A stretch of DNA of 64,000 nt, taken from contig NZ_JAJOZB010000001.1 in the NCBI RefSeq assembly GCF_023701745.1, forward strand, positions 5,865,501 through 5,929,500. Reading direction: 5' to 3'. Both the position numbers and the translations under genes were made by a program. The DNA is from Streptomyces sp. RKAG293 (GTDB taxonomy: Bacteria; Actinomycetota; Actinomycetes; Streptomycetales; Streptomycetaceae). This document shows, one piece after another, positions 42,848 to 51,441 of the stretch (the first letter of the stretch is position 1; each line of letters opens with the position of its first letter). A model generated the notes under the pieces. It saw nothing but the letters and a program-made list of their open reading frames with translations. It ran no database searches and had not been told where the DNA came from.

Positions 42848-43417
42848 TCAATTCGAAAGAGATGTCGCATCGTTGCCGACACGCGGGTGGACTGCCAGGT
42901 CGGCGAGGGTGCGCAGCGGTTCGCCGGTCAGTCGTTGCACGGTCCAGCCGTCCTGTCCGAAGGCGCCGATGGAGCGGTAGAAGCCGATCGCGGGATCGTT
43001 CCAGTCCAGTACTGCCCATTCGAAGCGCTCGTAGCCGCGCGTGACGCAGATCGAGGCCAGTTCCGCCAGGAGCGCCTTGCCGTGGCCGCCGCCGCGCGCT
43101 TCGGGCTTTACGTACAGATCCTCCAGGTACACCCCGTGTGTGCCCGTCCAGGTGGAGAAATTCCGGAACCACAGGGCGAATCCCACCGTGCGGTCCCCGG
43201 ACGAATCACCGGATACGCCCCCGGAGCCGGCTGCGGGCGCGTCCGCGGATTCGTCCTCCGCGATCAGGGCGAAGATCGCCGGGTGCTCGCAGAAAAGGGC
43301 GTCGTGCAGTTGCTCCGGCGTCGCGCGGGCTTCCTCCAGCGCCTTTTCGTACTCCGCGAGTTCGCGGATCATGGCGTGGATCGCCGGGACGTCGGCGGGG
43401 GTGGCGGCTCGGATCAT
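42848..43417 (-). CDS. GNAT-family N-acetyltransferase (diamine/polyamine-like)
   Basis: 189 residues from ATG 43417. The acetyl-CoA motif is YLEDLYVKPEARGGGHGKALLAELASICVTRGYERFEWAVLDWNDPAIGFYRSIGA. This close spacing with LDWN and an early MIRELAEYEKAL matches spermidine/diamine and thialysine acetyltransferases. A Gly/Ser/Asp-rich insertion (about residues 55-75) is atypical. Confidence 0.88.
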   Translation of the reverse strand: MIRAATPADVPAIHAMIRELAEYEKALEEARATPEQLHDALFCEHPAIFALIAEDESADAPAAGSGGVSGDSSGDRTVGFALWFRNFSTWTGTHGVYLEDLYVKPEARGGGHGKALLAELASICVTRGYERFEWAVLDWNDPAIGFYRSIGAFGQDGWTVQRLTGEPLRTLADLAVHPRVGNDATSLSN

Positions 43418-43426
43418 GAGCCCAGG

Positions 43427-44149
43427 CTACGTCCCGATGATGTGGCGCAGGTAAGCCTGGGGATCGGTCAGATACCGGCGCCAGTGGTCGACGATCGCCA
43501 GGTCCTCCCAGCGCGCGGAACGCGCTCCGTCCTCGCCGATCTCGAGGATCGTGGCGCCCGGGGTCGCGGTCAGCAGCGGGGAGTGAGTGGCGCAGATCAC
43601 CTGGGCGCCGGTGCCGGCGAGCTCGTGCATCAGGCCCACCAGGTGCAGACAGGACGTGAAGGAGAGCGCCGCCTCCGGCTCGTCCATCACGTACAGGCCG
43701 GGCTGCCGGAACATCTCGCGGAAGGCCGTCAGGAAGCCCTCTCCGTGGCTCATGGTGTGCACGGCGACGTCCTCGCGTTCCAGGGCGTCCAGGGCGGTCT
43801 CGGCGCGCAGGAAGAAGCCCTTGCGGCGGGTGCGGGGGCCGTCGAGCATGCGGCGGCCGGCCCGGGTGGCGTCGAAGCGGATCCGCTGGCCCAGATCGGA
43901 CTTCTCGCGGTTGCTCGCGTACTTGTACCCGGCCCGGCCGCCGTACGGGTCCAGGCCGAAGCCCTCCGCGAGCGCCTCGACGAGGGTGGACTTGCCGGAG
44001 CCGTTCTCGCCGACGAGGAACGTGATCGGCGAGGTGAAGCGCAGCCCGCCGTCGAGCAGCTGGGCGACGGCGGGGACCCGCCAGGGCCAGGCGCCCGGCG
44101 GGAACTCGTCGGTGGCGGGAACATGCGCGTAGGCGCGTTCGATCAGCAT
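43427..44149 (-). CDS. ABC-type AAA ATPase, stand-alone (OLD/SMC-like)
   Basis: 240 residues from ATG 44149. Walker A is FLVGENGSGKSTLVEAL, the signature-like segment is TMSHGEGFLTAFREMF, and Walker B is LYVMDEPEAALS; the switch His is in ICATHSPLL. No transport or nuclease domain is fused. Such minimal ATPases occur widely with unclear roles, some in DNA repair or defence. It lies 9 bases downstream of the GNAT stop region in opposite reading order within a minus-strand run (PLP enzyme, ATPase, GNAT). Confidence 0.88.
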   Translation of the reverse strand: MLIERAYAHVPATDEFPPGAWPWRVPAVAQLLDGGLRFTSPITFLVGENGSGKSTLVEALAEGFGLDPYGGRAGYKYASNREKSDLGQRIRFDATRAGRRMLDGPRTRRKGFFLRAETALDALEREDVAVHTMSHGEGFLTAFREMFRQPGLYVMDEPEAALSFTSCLHLVGLMHELAGTGAQVICATHSPLLTATPGATILEIGEDGARSARWEDLAIVDHWRRYLTDPQAYLRHIIGT

Positions 44150-44177
44150 GCGCGACCCGTCCTCATCCGGCCCGTCC

Positions 44178-45077
44178 TCATCCGGTCACGACGGCCGCGA
44201 GGCGGGTGCCGGGGGAGAAGGCGCCCTCGTCCGCCAGGGTGAACAGGCCGTGCAGCATCTTCGCCACGTAGACGCGGTCCGGGACCAGTCCGTGCCGGTC
44301 GGCGAAGTCCTCCGCGAAGGCGTCGAGGCCGGGGGTGGTGCGGGCGTAGCCGCCGTGGTGGAAGCGCTCGTCGAGCGTCCAGTCGCCGGTCCGCCCGCCG
44401 AACGCGTCCTCCTGCAGCCGCTGGACGGCGCCGCCGAGGAAGCCGCCCTTGAGGACCGGGAAGCCGATCGCGCGCTGGTTGCCGGGCGCCAGCCCCGCGG
44501 CCAGCCCGGCCAGCGTGCCGCCGGTGCCGCAGGCCACCGCGACGACGTCCGCCGCGCCGCGCAGCTCCCTGCCCAGCTCGGCGCAGCCGCGGGCCGCCAG
44601 CGCGTTGCTGCCGCCCTCGGGCACCACGTAGCAGCGGCCGAAGCGCTCCCGCAGCTCTTCGACGACGTCCGGCTCCGCCTTGCGGCGGTACGTGGTCCGG
44701 TCGACGAAGGCCAGCCGCATGCCGTCGGCCGCGGCGCGGGTCAGCGAGGGGTTCAGCGGGCGCCGGGCCAGCTCGTCGCCGCGGACGACGCCGATGGTCG
44801 TGAAGCCCAGCAGCCGTCCGGCGGCGGCGGTCGCGCGCAGATGGTTGGAGTAGGCGCCGCCGAACGTCAGCAGGGTGTCGTGGCCGGCGTCGGCGGCGGC
44901 CTGGAGGTTGAGCCGCAGCTTGCGCCATTTGTTGCCCGGCAGGTCCGGGTGGATCAGGTCGTCCCGCTTCAGCAGCAACCGGACGCCGTGCCGTGCGAGC
45001 CGGGCGTCCTCGATCGCGACCAGCGGTGAGGGCAGCCGGGGTCGCAGCGCGTCGAGCGGCAGGCCGGTGGCGGTCAC
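44178..45077 (-). CDS. PLP-dependent ACC deaminase / D-cysteine desulfhydrase family enzyme
   Basis: 299 residues from GTG 45077. The PLP-binding Lys is in LPGNKWRKLRLNLQAA; the substrate/phosphate loops include FGGAYSNHLRATAAAG and ACGTGGTLAGLAAGL. ACC deaminases and D-cysteine desulfhydrases share this fold; sequence alone does not separate them here. It leads the minus-strand run towards the AAA ATPase. Confidence 0.87.
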   Translation of the reverse strand: MTATGLPLDALRPRLPSPLVAIEDARLARHGVRLLLKRDDLIHPDLPGNKWRKLRLNLQAAADAGHDTLLTFGGAYSNHLRATAAAGRLLGFTTIGVVRGDELARRPLNPSLTRAAADGMRLAFVDRTTYRRKAEPDVVEELRERFGRCYVVPEGGSNALAARGCAELGRELRGAADVVAVACGTGGTLAGLAAGLAPGNQRAIGFPVLKGGFLGGAVQRLQEDAFGGRTGDWTLDERFHHGGYARTTPGLDAFAEDFADRHGLVPDRVYVAKMLHGLFTLADEGAFSPGTRLAAVVTG

Positions 45078-45206
45078 CTCGTCATTGTCACCCGCACGGG
45101 TGAGGTCGGCAGCCCGCGGGTCGCAAACCGCCGCAATGGCCTCATCGGTCCCCCTGGCCGCGGAAGAAGCTCCCGAAAAGGGCCGCCCCCGGTGCATTCT
45201 TCTCAC

Positions 45207-46127
45207 GTGAAGACGAACGGCATAGACCTCTCCGGCGGCCCGGACCCGGGGCGGGAGCGGGAATCCCCGGCCGGGCCCGGTGACGGGCTCGCCGCGACGA
45301 TACGCGGGCTGCTGCCCTCGCTGACGCCCGCCTCCGCGCGCATCGCCCGGCTGATCGTCGAGGACCCGGCCCAGGTCGCCCGCAGCACGATCTCCGAACT
45401 GAGCGCGCTGGCGGGCACCAGCGACTCCTCGATCGTCAGGACCGCCAGGGCGCTGGGTTTCTCCGGCTACCCCGAGCTCCGGCTGGCGCTGGCCGCCTCG
45501 GCGGCGCGGCAGCCCCCGCGCTCGACCCTGACCTCGGGGATCACCCGGCAGGACTCACCCGCGGAGGTGATGGCCAAGCTGGTGCACACCGAGTCCCAGG
45601 CCGTCCTGGAGACCGAGACGCAGCTCGATCCGGGGCAGTTGCTGGGCGCCGTGCTCGCGGTGTGCGGCGACGGCCAGCTGCACATCGCCGGCGTCGGCGC
45701 GTCCGGGCTGGTCGCGCAGGACCTGCACCAGAAGCTGCAGCGCATAGGACGGCCCTGCCACGCGCACGGCGACTCGCAGTCCGCGCTGACCAGCGCGGTG
45801 CTGCTCGGCTCCGGCGACGTCTTCCTCGCCGTGTCGCACTCCGGCGAGAGCCGCGACGTCCTGGAGCCGCTGCGCCGGGCCGCCGCCGAGGGCGCGACGA
45901 CCGTCGTCATCACCAACCACCCGCAGTCGTCGGCCGCCCGGCTCGCCGACTTCGTGCTGGCGTCGGCGGGCCGCGAGACGACCTTCCGGCCCGGCGCGAT
46001 GGCCAGCCGGATCAGCCAACTGGTCGTCGTCGACTGCCTCTTCGTCTGCGTCGCGCAGCGCACCTACGAGAAGTCCGACCACGCCCTGCGGGTCACGCAC
46101 CAGGCCCTGGAGAGCGACCGCGCCTGA
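45207..46127 (+). CDS. MurR/RpiR-family transcriptional regulator
   Basis: 306 residues from GTG 45207; GTG 45192 is an alternative and neither has a strong Shine-Dalgarno. The N-terminal HTH_6 domain (ARSTISELSALAGTSDSSIVRTARALGFSGYPELRLAL) is followed by a SIS sugar-phosphate domain (LHIAGVGASGLVAQDLHQKLQRIG..AVSHSGESRDVLEPLRRA). These regulators respond to amino-sugar or sugar phosphates, often for cell-wall recycling. No sugar operon is adjacent. Confidence 0.9.
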   Translation: MKTNGIDLSGGPDPGRERESPAGPGDGLAATIRGLLPSLTPASARIARLIVEDPAQVARSTISELSALAGTSDSSIVRTARALGFSGYPELRLALAASAARQPPRSTLTSGITRQDSPAEVMAKLVHTESQAVLETETQLDPGQLLGAVLAVCGDGQLHIAGVGASGLVAQDLHQKLQRIGRPCHAHGDSQSALTSAVLLGSGDVFLAVSHSGESRDVLEPLRRAAAEGATTVVITNHPQSSAARLADFVLASAGRETTFRPGAMASRISQLVVVDCLFVCVAQRTYEKSDHALRVTHQALESDRA

Positions 46128-46183
46128 ACTCCCCGGGCCCGGGCGACAGGTCAGCGGCGCTGACCGGTCTCAGCTGACGGGTC

Positions 46184-47023
46184 TCAGCGGAATGCGGCGA
46201 TGTTGCGGGCGGCCCAGTCGGCGAAGGGGCGCGGGGCGCGGCCGAGGACCCGCTGGACGTCCGGGCTGACGCGCAGCTCGGCCGGGTTCGGGGAACCGAG
46301 GATGTCCAGAGTGTCGTCGGCGAGCTCCACCGGCATGCTCCGGGACATGCCGGCCCTGGCTTCGTCGCGGGTGAGCTCGTGGAACCTCACCGGCGAGTCC
46401 AGCGCGGCGGCGAGGGCCGCCGCCTGCCGGCGCGGAGAGATCACCTCCGGGCCGGTCAGCTCGTACACCCCGCCGGTGTGCAGGTCGTCCAGCAGGCAGG
46501 CCGCCGCGACCTCGGCGATGTCCGCCGGGTCGATGACCGGCAACCCGACGTCGCCGAAGGGCGCGGCGACGACCTGTCGCGTGCGGACGGACTCGGCCCA
46601 CCACAGGGCGTTGGAGGCGAAGCCGCCCGGCCGCAGGACGGCCCACTCCAGGCCGGACTCCCGCAGCGTGTCCTCCAGCGCGCGCATGGCGATCCGCGTC
46701 CGGCCGGCGGGCCTGGTCACCACGCCCTGCGTGGAGAGCAGTACGACTCGGCGGACCCCGGCGGCGGCGGCTTCGCCGATGATGTCGGCAGGGTTGGCTC
46801 CGGCGGCGTGCAGGTCGCCGGAGAGCAGCAGGAACAGCGCCTTCGCCCCGGCCAGCGCGGGCTTGAGGCCGGCCGGCTCGGCCAGGTCGGCCACCACGTG
46901 GCGGACGCCGTCCGGCACCGTCGCCGTGTGCCGTGAAACGGCCGTCACCTGCCCGCCCGCCTCGGCCAGCGCCTGCGTCAACGGTCGGCCGATGTTTCCG
47001 GTGGCCCCGGTCACCACGATCAT
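46184..47023 (-). CDS. NmrA-type NAD(P)H-binding oxidoreductase (atypical SDR)
   Basis: 279 residues from ATG 47023. Rossmann motif VTGATGNIGRPLTQAL and later LFLLLSGDLHAAGANPADIIGEAAAAGVRRVVLLSTQGV; no Tyr-x3-Lys catalytic pair. NmrA-like proteins sense or use NAD(P)H, some as quinone reductases. It is divergent from the HxlR regulator, the commonest partner of this family. Confidence 0.9.
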   Translation of the reverse strand: MIVVTGATGNIGRPLTQALAEAGGQVTAVSRHTATVPDGVRHVVADLAEPAGLKPALAGAKALFLLLSGDLHAAGANPADIIGEAAAAGVRRVVLLSTQGVVTRPAGRTRIAMRALEDTLRESGLEWAVLRPGGFASNALWWAESVRTRQVVAAPFGDVGLPVIDPADIAEVAAACLLDDLHTGGVYELTGPEVISPRRQAAALAAALDSPVRFHELTRDEARAGMSRSMPVELADDTLDILGSPNPAELRVSPDVQRVLGRAPRPFADWAARNIAAFR

Positions 47024-47075
47024 GGTCAGCTCCTTGTCAGGTGTTCCTCTGTGGCCCGCACGCTAGGAGCACGGG

Positions 47076-47108
47076 CTTACTTTTGGTAAGGACATACCCC
47101 GAGGTAAG
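47076..47108. promoter_or_regulatory. HxlR-type operator between NmrA and HxlR genes
   Basis: CTTAC-TTTTG-GTAAG (47076-47090) is a perfect inverted repeat, and GGTAAG recurs 18 bases downstream (47103-47108). Both lie in the 93-base divergent promoter region. Confidence 0.6.
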
Positions 47109-47116
47109 CTCATGAC

Positions 47117-47512
47117 ATGGCGGGAAGCGTGCAGGACAGACAGGGCGAGGCGGCACAGCGGTATGACGTGTTTCACACCGACTGCCCCGCGCGCGATGTG
47201 GTCGACCATGTGACCAGCAGGTGGGGCGTCTGGGTGCTGATCTCCTTGCGGAGCAACAGCCTCCGGTTCTACGAGCTGCGCGAGAGCATCCAGGGCATCA
47301 GCGAGAAGATGCTCGCCCAGACGCTGCGCGCGCTGGTCGCGGACGGCCTGGTCTGGCGGGAGGTCGAGCCGACGTCGCCGCCCCAGGTCACCTACGGGCT
47401 GACCGAGTTCGGCCGGGAGGTCGGCGAGCCGCTGACCGAGCTGTTCGACCGGATCACCCGGCGGCTGCCGCCGAACAGCGCGGATAGCGCGGATAGCGCG
47501 GGCGGTGGCTGA
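47117..47512 (+). CDS. HxlR-family winged-helix regulator
   Basis: 131 residues from ATG 47117 (an out-of-frame ATG lies at 47112). The HxlR core is CPARDVVDHVTSRWGVWVLISLRSNSLRFYELRESIQGISEKMLAQTLRALVADGLVWRE. The near-N-terminal Cys (DCPAR) is often the redox or electrophile sensor. Probably controls the divergent NmrA gene. Confidence 0.93.
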   Translation: MAGSVQDRQGEAAQRYDVFHTDCPARDVVDHVTSRWGVWVLISLRSNSLRFYELRESIQGISEKMLAQTLRALVADGLVWREVEPTSPPQVTYGLTEFGREVGEPLTELFDRITRRLPPNSADSADSAGGG

Positions 47513-47516
47513 ACGA

Positions 47517-47571
47517 CCGCACCCGGTCCATCGGGGACTCCGAGCTGGAATCCCCGACGGACCGGGTGCGG
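47517..47571. terminator. Terminator between hxlR-type gene and sodN
   Basis: CCGCACCCGGTCC..CGGGGA and TCCCCG..GGACCGGGTGCGG pair almost perfectly. It sits between convergent genes and would define the 3' end of the sodN mRNA. Confidence 0.85.
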
Positions 47572-47640
47572 ATCATCGACCTGTGTCGGTGGTGTCGTCG
47601 CAGGTCGAAAAAATGTCTGGTCGAAAGACCTGAAAGAAGA
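47572..47640 (-). ncRNA. sodN 3' UTR, candidate s-SodF-type small RNA
   Basis: In S. coelicolor the processed 3' end of sodN mRNA acts as a small RNA silencing the iron SOD gene sodF. Here the minus-strand 3' UTR starts with a pyrimidine-rich TCTTCTTTC able to pair with a ribosome-binding site, has a small GGTC-TTTC-GACC hairpin, and ends in the terminator at 47517-47571. The call rests on analogy. Confidence 0.4.
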
Positions 47641-48036
47641 TCAGGCCTTCTTGGTCTCCCAGAAGATGGTGTCGATCTGGGCGATCAGCTCGAGGAGCTT
47701 CTCGCCGGTCTTCGGGTCGTTCGACGCCTTGGCAGCACTGCCTGCCTTGAGGGCGTCGTTGATGAGCTGGTGCAGCTCGGGGTACTTCTCGAAGTGCGGC
47801 GGCTTGAAGTAGTCGCTCCACAGCACCGAGATGTGGTGCTTGGCGAGCTCCGCGCGCTGCTCCTTGATGATGATGGCGCGGGTCCGGAAGTCCGGGTCCT
47901 CGTTGGCCTGGTACTTCTCCTGGACGGCCTTGACCGACTCGGCCTCGATGCGGGCCTGGGCCGGGTCGTATACGCCGCAGGGCAGGTCGCAGTGGGCGCT
48001 GACCTTAACCTTGGGCGCGAACAGGCGAGAGAACAT
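47641..48036 (-). CDS. sodN: Nickel superoxide dismutase precursor
   Basis: 131 residues from ATG 48036. A 14-residue leader (MFSRLFAPKVKVSA) precedes the nickel hook HCDLPCGVYDP; after cleavage His1, Cys2 and Cys6 bind nickel. The remainder forms the four-helix bundle of Ni-SOD (117 mature residues). It disproportionates superoxide. The processing protease SodX is encoded divergently 140 bases away. Confidence 0.97.
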   Translation of the reverse strand: MFSRLFAPKVKVSAHCDLPCGVYDPAQARIEAESVKAVQEKYQANEDPDFRTRAIIIKEQRAELAKHHISVLWSDYFKPPHFEKYPELHQLINDALKAGSAAKASNDPKTGEKLLELIAQIDTIFWETKKA

Positions 48037-48176
48037 GGCTGTCCTTCCTTGTGATCGTCTTTCCAGGTGGGAGATTACTCCCTGGGAGAGTCGTTTTCTC
48101 GGGTGCCCCATGTGGCTTAGGACAAAAGTCTGGTGTCACCCTGGGACTGGTGGAGGAAGGGACGAGGAGGCGCAGC

Positions 48177-48599
48177 ATGCGGGAACGGCGAGTCCGACCG
48201 GTCTACGCGGTCGAGGTGACCGGTCCTTCGATGGTCCCGACGCTCTACGAGGGCGATCGGCTGTTCGTGCGAAACGTCAACGGCCCGGCGGACGTCCGGG
48301 AGGGTGACGTCGTGGTCCTGCGGCACCCGCTGCAACAGGACCTGCTCATCGTGAAGCGGGCGGTCGAGCGCCGTGAGGGCGGCTGGTGGGTGCTCGCCGA
48401 CAATCCCTTCGGGCCGATCGCGGACAGCAGCGTGTTCGGCACGGTGCCGGACGAGTTGATGCTCGCCCGGGCCCTGGTGCGGTTCCGGCCGCCCCGGGAG
48501 CTTCAGAGGTCGGTGGCCGGGGTGCTGTCGTGGGCGGCGTCCTGTGTACGGCCGCTGAGCGCGGACCGTTCGTTCTCCAGGCGCTTGCGGGCACGGTAG
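48177..48599 (+). CDS. sodX: Ni-SOD maturation protease SodX (S26 family)
   Basis: 140 residues from ATG 48177 with GAGGAGG upstream. Signal-peptidase-like Ser/Lys dyad: Ser18 in VTGPSMVPTLYEGDRLFV and Lys60 in LIVKRAVERR. It lacks an N-terminal membrane anchor. It removes the SodN leader to expose the nickel hook. Its last 97 bases overlap the convergent CGNR-type gene. Confidence 0.94.
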   Translation: MRERRVRPVYAVEVTGPSMVPTLYEGDRLFVRNVNGPADVREGDVVVLRHPLQQDLLIVKRAVERREGGWWVLADNPFGPIADSSVFGTVPDELMLARALVRFRPPRELQRSVAGVLSWAASCVRPLSADRSFSRRLRAR

Positions 48600-49132
48600 G
48601 CCGCCACGTTCGCGCGGGTCGCGCAGCGGTCGGAGCAGTAGCGGCGGGACCTGTTGGTCGATGTGTCGACATAGGCGTTGCGGCAGGGGCTCGCCTCGCA
48701 GATGCCCAGCCGGTCCACGCCGAGTTCGGTCAGCTGGAAGGCCAGCCCCATGCAGGCGGTGGCGGCGTATCCCGCGGTGGCGGTCGCGGCGTGGTCGGCG
48801 AGGTGCATGTGCCAGTCGGGCCGGCCGGTTTCGTCCAGGTGTTCGTGCCCGGAGATCTGCGGGCTGACCGGGAACTCCAGCAGCAGCGCGTTGAGCAGGT
48901 CCACGGCGCGTACCTCGTCGCCCTCGTCGGCTGCCTCGAAGACCCCGCGCAGCCGGGTGCGTACGGCGCGCAGCCGGGGCACGTCGGCGTCGGTGCTGCG
49001 CGCGGCGGCCTGGGTGCTGGCGCCGAAGAGCGCGCGGACGGCGTCGACGCCGGTGAGGTCGTCCGTTCCGCGTTCCGGCTCCTCGCTGTTCACCAGGCGC
49101 ACGGCGTAATCCGAGTAATAGGCCAGTTCCAC
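48503..49132 (-). CDS. ABATE/CGNR-type zinc-finger regulator
   Basis: 209 residues from GTG 49132 with AAGGA upstream. The N-terminal stress-induced ABATE-type domain is followed by a zinc finger: CEASPCRNAYVDTSTNRSRRYCSDRCATRANVAAYRARK. This is the CGNR motif variant (two Cys pairs, then an Arg-rich DNA-binding helix). Probably a transcription regulator. Its end overlaps the sodX 3' end on the other strand. Confidence 0.88.
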   Translation of the reverse strand: MELAYYSDYAVRLVNSEEPERGTDDLTGVDAVRALFGASTQAAARSTDADVPRLRAVRTRLRGVFEAADEGDEVRAVDLLNALLLEFPVSPQISGHEHLDETGRPDWHMHLADHAATATAGYAATACMGLAFQLTELGVDRLGICEASPCRNAYVDTSTNRSRRYCSDRCATRANVAAYRARKRLENERSALSGRTQDAAHDSTPATDL

Positions 49133-49211
49133 TTGTGATCCTTACGCGTGCGTTCTAGGCTCAGTAATGGTCGAGGTAGCTATCAGGGTATTACGAACTG
49201 GGGAGACGGCG

Positions 49212-49603
49212 ATGACGGGTACACCGGAGGCGCCGCCGGCACCCGCGGTGCGCACCGCGGACCGGCAGAGCCGGCAGAAGAGCTGAGACCGTCAGAAGGA
49301 GTGGTACCTGCCGGACCGCGAGGAGCGGTTCCGGGTGATGCTGGACATGGTCGAGGCACTGGTCGGGCCCGCGCCCAAGGTGCTGGACCTCGCGTGCGGC
49401 ACCGGCAGTATCTCGGACCGCGTGCTGCGGCGCTTCCCCGAGGCGCGATCCACCAACATCGACCTCGATCCGGCCCTGCCGGCCATCGCCCGGGGGTGAT
49501 CAAGGAGGCGGAGCGGGCGCTGCGGCACGCGCGCATGGCGCGGGAGAGGGCGGACGGCGTCTGGCGCTCGGTCCTGGACGCACTCGTGCTCGGCCTGAAG
49601 TAA
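49212..49603 (+). pseudogene. Class I SAM-dependent methyltransferase remnant
   Basis: ATG 49212 begins MTGTPEAPPAPAVRTADRQSRQKS, then an in-frame TGA (49284-49286) where related proteins have Trp. The same frame goes on as DRQKEWYLPDREERF and the SAM motif VLDLACGTGSISDRVLRRFPEA..NIDLDPALPAIARG to a TGA at 49497. The frame then shifts to a charged helix (KEAERALRHARMARERADGVWRSVLDALVLGLK, stop 49603). At least one nonsense mutation and loss of about half the enzyme are visible. Confidence 0.8.
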
Positions 49604-49640
49604 CGCGCGGAACGACGCGCGCCGCCCCGGACATGAAGAA

Positions 49641-49677
49641 GGCCGGACGGCCGGGCTCGCGGCCCGGCCGTCCGGCC
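49641..49677. terminator. Terminator between methyltransferase remnant and ABC importer
   Basis: GGCCGGACGGCCGGGC (49641-49656) pairs perfectly with GCCCGGCCGTCCGGCC (49662-49677), five-base loop. Confidence 0.88.
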
Positions 49678-49690
49678 TCGTCCGTTCGGG

Positions 49691-50458
49691 TCACAGCACC
49701 TTGGACAGGAACGCCTTGGTGCGCTCGTGCTGCGGGTTGCTCAGGACGTCGCGGGGGTTCCCCGCCTCGACGACGATGCCGTCGTCCATGAAGACCAGCG
49801 CGTCGCCCACCTCGCGGGCGAAGCCCATCTCATGGGTGACGACGATCATCGTCATGCCGTCCTCGGCGAGCCCGCGCATGACGTCGAGGACGTCACCGAC
49901 GAGCTCCGGGTCGAGGGCGGAGGTCGGCTCGTCGAAGAGCATCAGCTTCGGCTCCATCGCCAGCGCGCGGGCGATGGCCACCCGCTGCTGCTGTCCGCCG
50001 GACAGCTGCGCGGGGTAGTTGGCCGCCTTGTCGGCCAGGCCGACCCGGTCGAGCAGCCGTTCGGCACGGGCCCGGGCGGTCGCCTTCGACTCGCCCTTGA
50101 CCTGCATCGGGGCTTCCATGACGTTCTCGATCGCCGTCATGTGCGGGAAGAGGTTGAAGCGCTGGAACACCATGCCGATGTCCCGCCGCTTCGCCGCGAC
50201 CTCGCTGTCCTTCAGCTCGTAGAGCTTGTCGCCCTTCTGCCGGTAGCCGACCAGCTCGCCGTCCACCCACAGGCGGCCGGCGTTGATCTGCTCCAGGTGG
50301 TTGATGCACCGCAGGAAGGTGGACTTGCCCGAGCCGGACGGGCCGACGAGGCAGAACACCTCGCGCGGCGCGACCTCCAGCTCGATCCCCTTGAGGATGT
50401 GCGCCAGGCCGAACGACTTGTGGACGGCCTCGGCCTTGACCATGGGCTGAACGGTCAT
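49691..50458 (-). CDS. Polar amino-acid ABC transporter ATPase
   Basis: 255 residues from ATG 50458. Walker [20 protein letters not shown]-loop [12 protein letters not shown], signature [15 protein letters not shown], Walker [15 protein letters not shown], switch [11 protein letters not shown]. It closely follows the GlnQ/GluA type. Its start overlaps the permease stop by four bases. Confidence 0.94.
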   Translation of the reverse strand: MTVQPMVKAEAVHKSFGLAHILKGIELEVAPREVFCLVGPSGSGKSTFLRCINHLEQINAGRLWVDGELVGYRQKGDKLYELKDSEVAAKRRDIGMVFQRFNLFPHMTAIENVMEAPMQVKGESKATARARAERLLDRVGLADKAANYPAQLSGGQQQRVAIARALAMEPKLMLFDEPTSALDPELVGDVLDVMRGLAEDGMTMIVVTHEMGFAREVGDALVFMDDGIVVEAGNPRDVLSNPQHERTKAFLSKVL

Positions 50459-51411
50459 CGGGCCACCTCCGGACGGCGCAACGTGCTGAGATTCGCCTTG
50501 ATCTTCTGCCACGGGGTGAGCGGCAGACTGCGCAGCGAGCCCCGGGCGAAGCGGCGTTCCAGGTAGTACTGGCCGACGCTGAACACGCTGGTCAGGGCGA
50601 GGTACCAGATGGACGCGACGAAGAACATCTCCATGGTCGCGAAGGAGCTCGCGGCGATGTCCTGCGCGCTGCGCAGCAGGTCCTGGTACTGGACGGCGAC
50701 GACCAGCGAGGACGTCTTGAGCATGTTGATGAACTCGTTGCCGCTCGGCGGGATGATCACCCGCATGGCCTGCGGCAGCACCACGCGGCGCATGGTCTGG
50801 CCCTGCTTCATGCCCAGGGCGTGCGACGCCTCGGTCTGGCCCTCGTCGACCGACTGGATGCCGGCCCGCACGATCTCGGCCATGTAGGCGCCCTCGTTCA
50901 GACCGAGCCCCAGCAGGGCGGCCACGAACGGGGTCATGACGTCGACCATGTTGTTCTTGTAGATCGGGCCGAGGTTCAGGACCGGGAAGATCAGCGCCAG
51001 GTTGAACCAGATGAGCAGCTGCACATAGACCGGGGTGCCGCGGAAGAACCAGATGTAGAGCCAGGCGACGCCGCCTGTCACCGGGTTCTTGGAGAGCCGC
51101 ATGACGGCGAAGAGCACACCGAGCAGCAGGCCCATCAGCATCGACAGGACGCTGATGAGGATGGTGTGCCACATACCGGTCAGGATGGAGTGGTCGAACA
51201 GCTTTTCCGGCACGGTCGCCCAGCGCACATCGCCCTGGGAGAACGAGAACACGAGTGCGGCCAGCACGGCCACGACGACGACCGCGCTGATCCAGCGCCC
51301 GTAATGGCGTACGGGGATCGCCCGGATAGCCTCCGCCGGGATCGCGGTGGCGGTCCCGGCGGTCCCGCTCGCCGGAGCGTCGGCGGGTTCCTTCTCGAAT
51401 TTGTCAGTCAC
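50455..51411 (-). CDS. Polar amino-acid ABC transporter permease
   Basis: 318 residues from GTG 51411. HisM-type single permease with a long N-terminal cytoplasmic stretch, about six helices and the family EAA loop [43 protein letters not shown]. It starts 30 bases after the binding-protein stop. As no second permease is present it probably acts as a homodimer. Confidence 0.93.
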   Translation of the reverse strand: MTDKFEKEPADAPASGTAGTATAIPAEAIRAIPVRHYGRWISAVVVVAVLAALVFSFSQGDVRWATVPEKLFDHSILTGMWHTILISVLSMLMGLLLGVLFAVMRLSKNPVTGGVAWLYIWFFRGTPVYVQLLIWFNLALIFPVLNLGPIYKNNMVDVMTPFVAALLGLGLNEGAYMAEIVRAGIQSVDEGQTEASHALGMKQGQTMRRVVLPQAMRVIIPPSGNEFINMLKTSSLVVAVQYQDLLRSAQDIAASSFATMEMFFVASIWYLALTSVFSVGQYYLERRFARGSLRSLPLTPWQKIKANLSTLRRPEVAR

Positions 51412-51441
51412 TGCGACTGCCCTTCAGTGGAGCGCGTGGGG

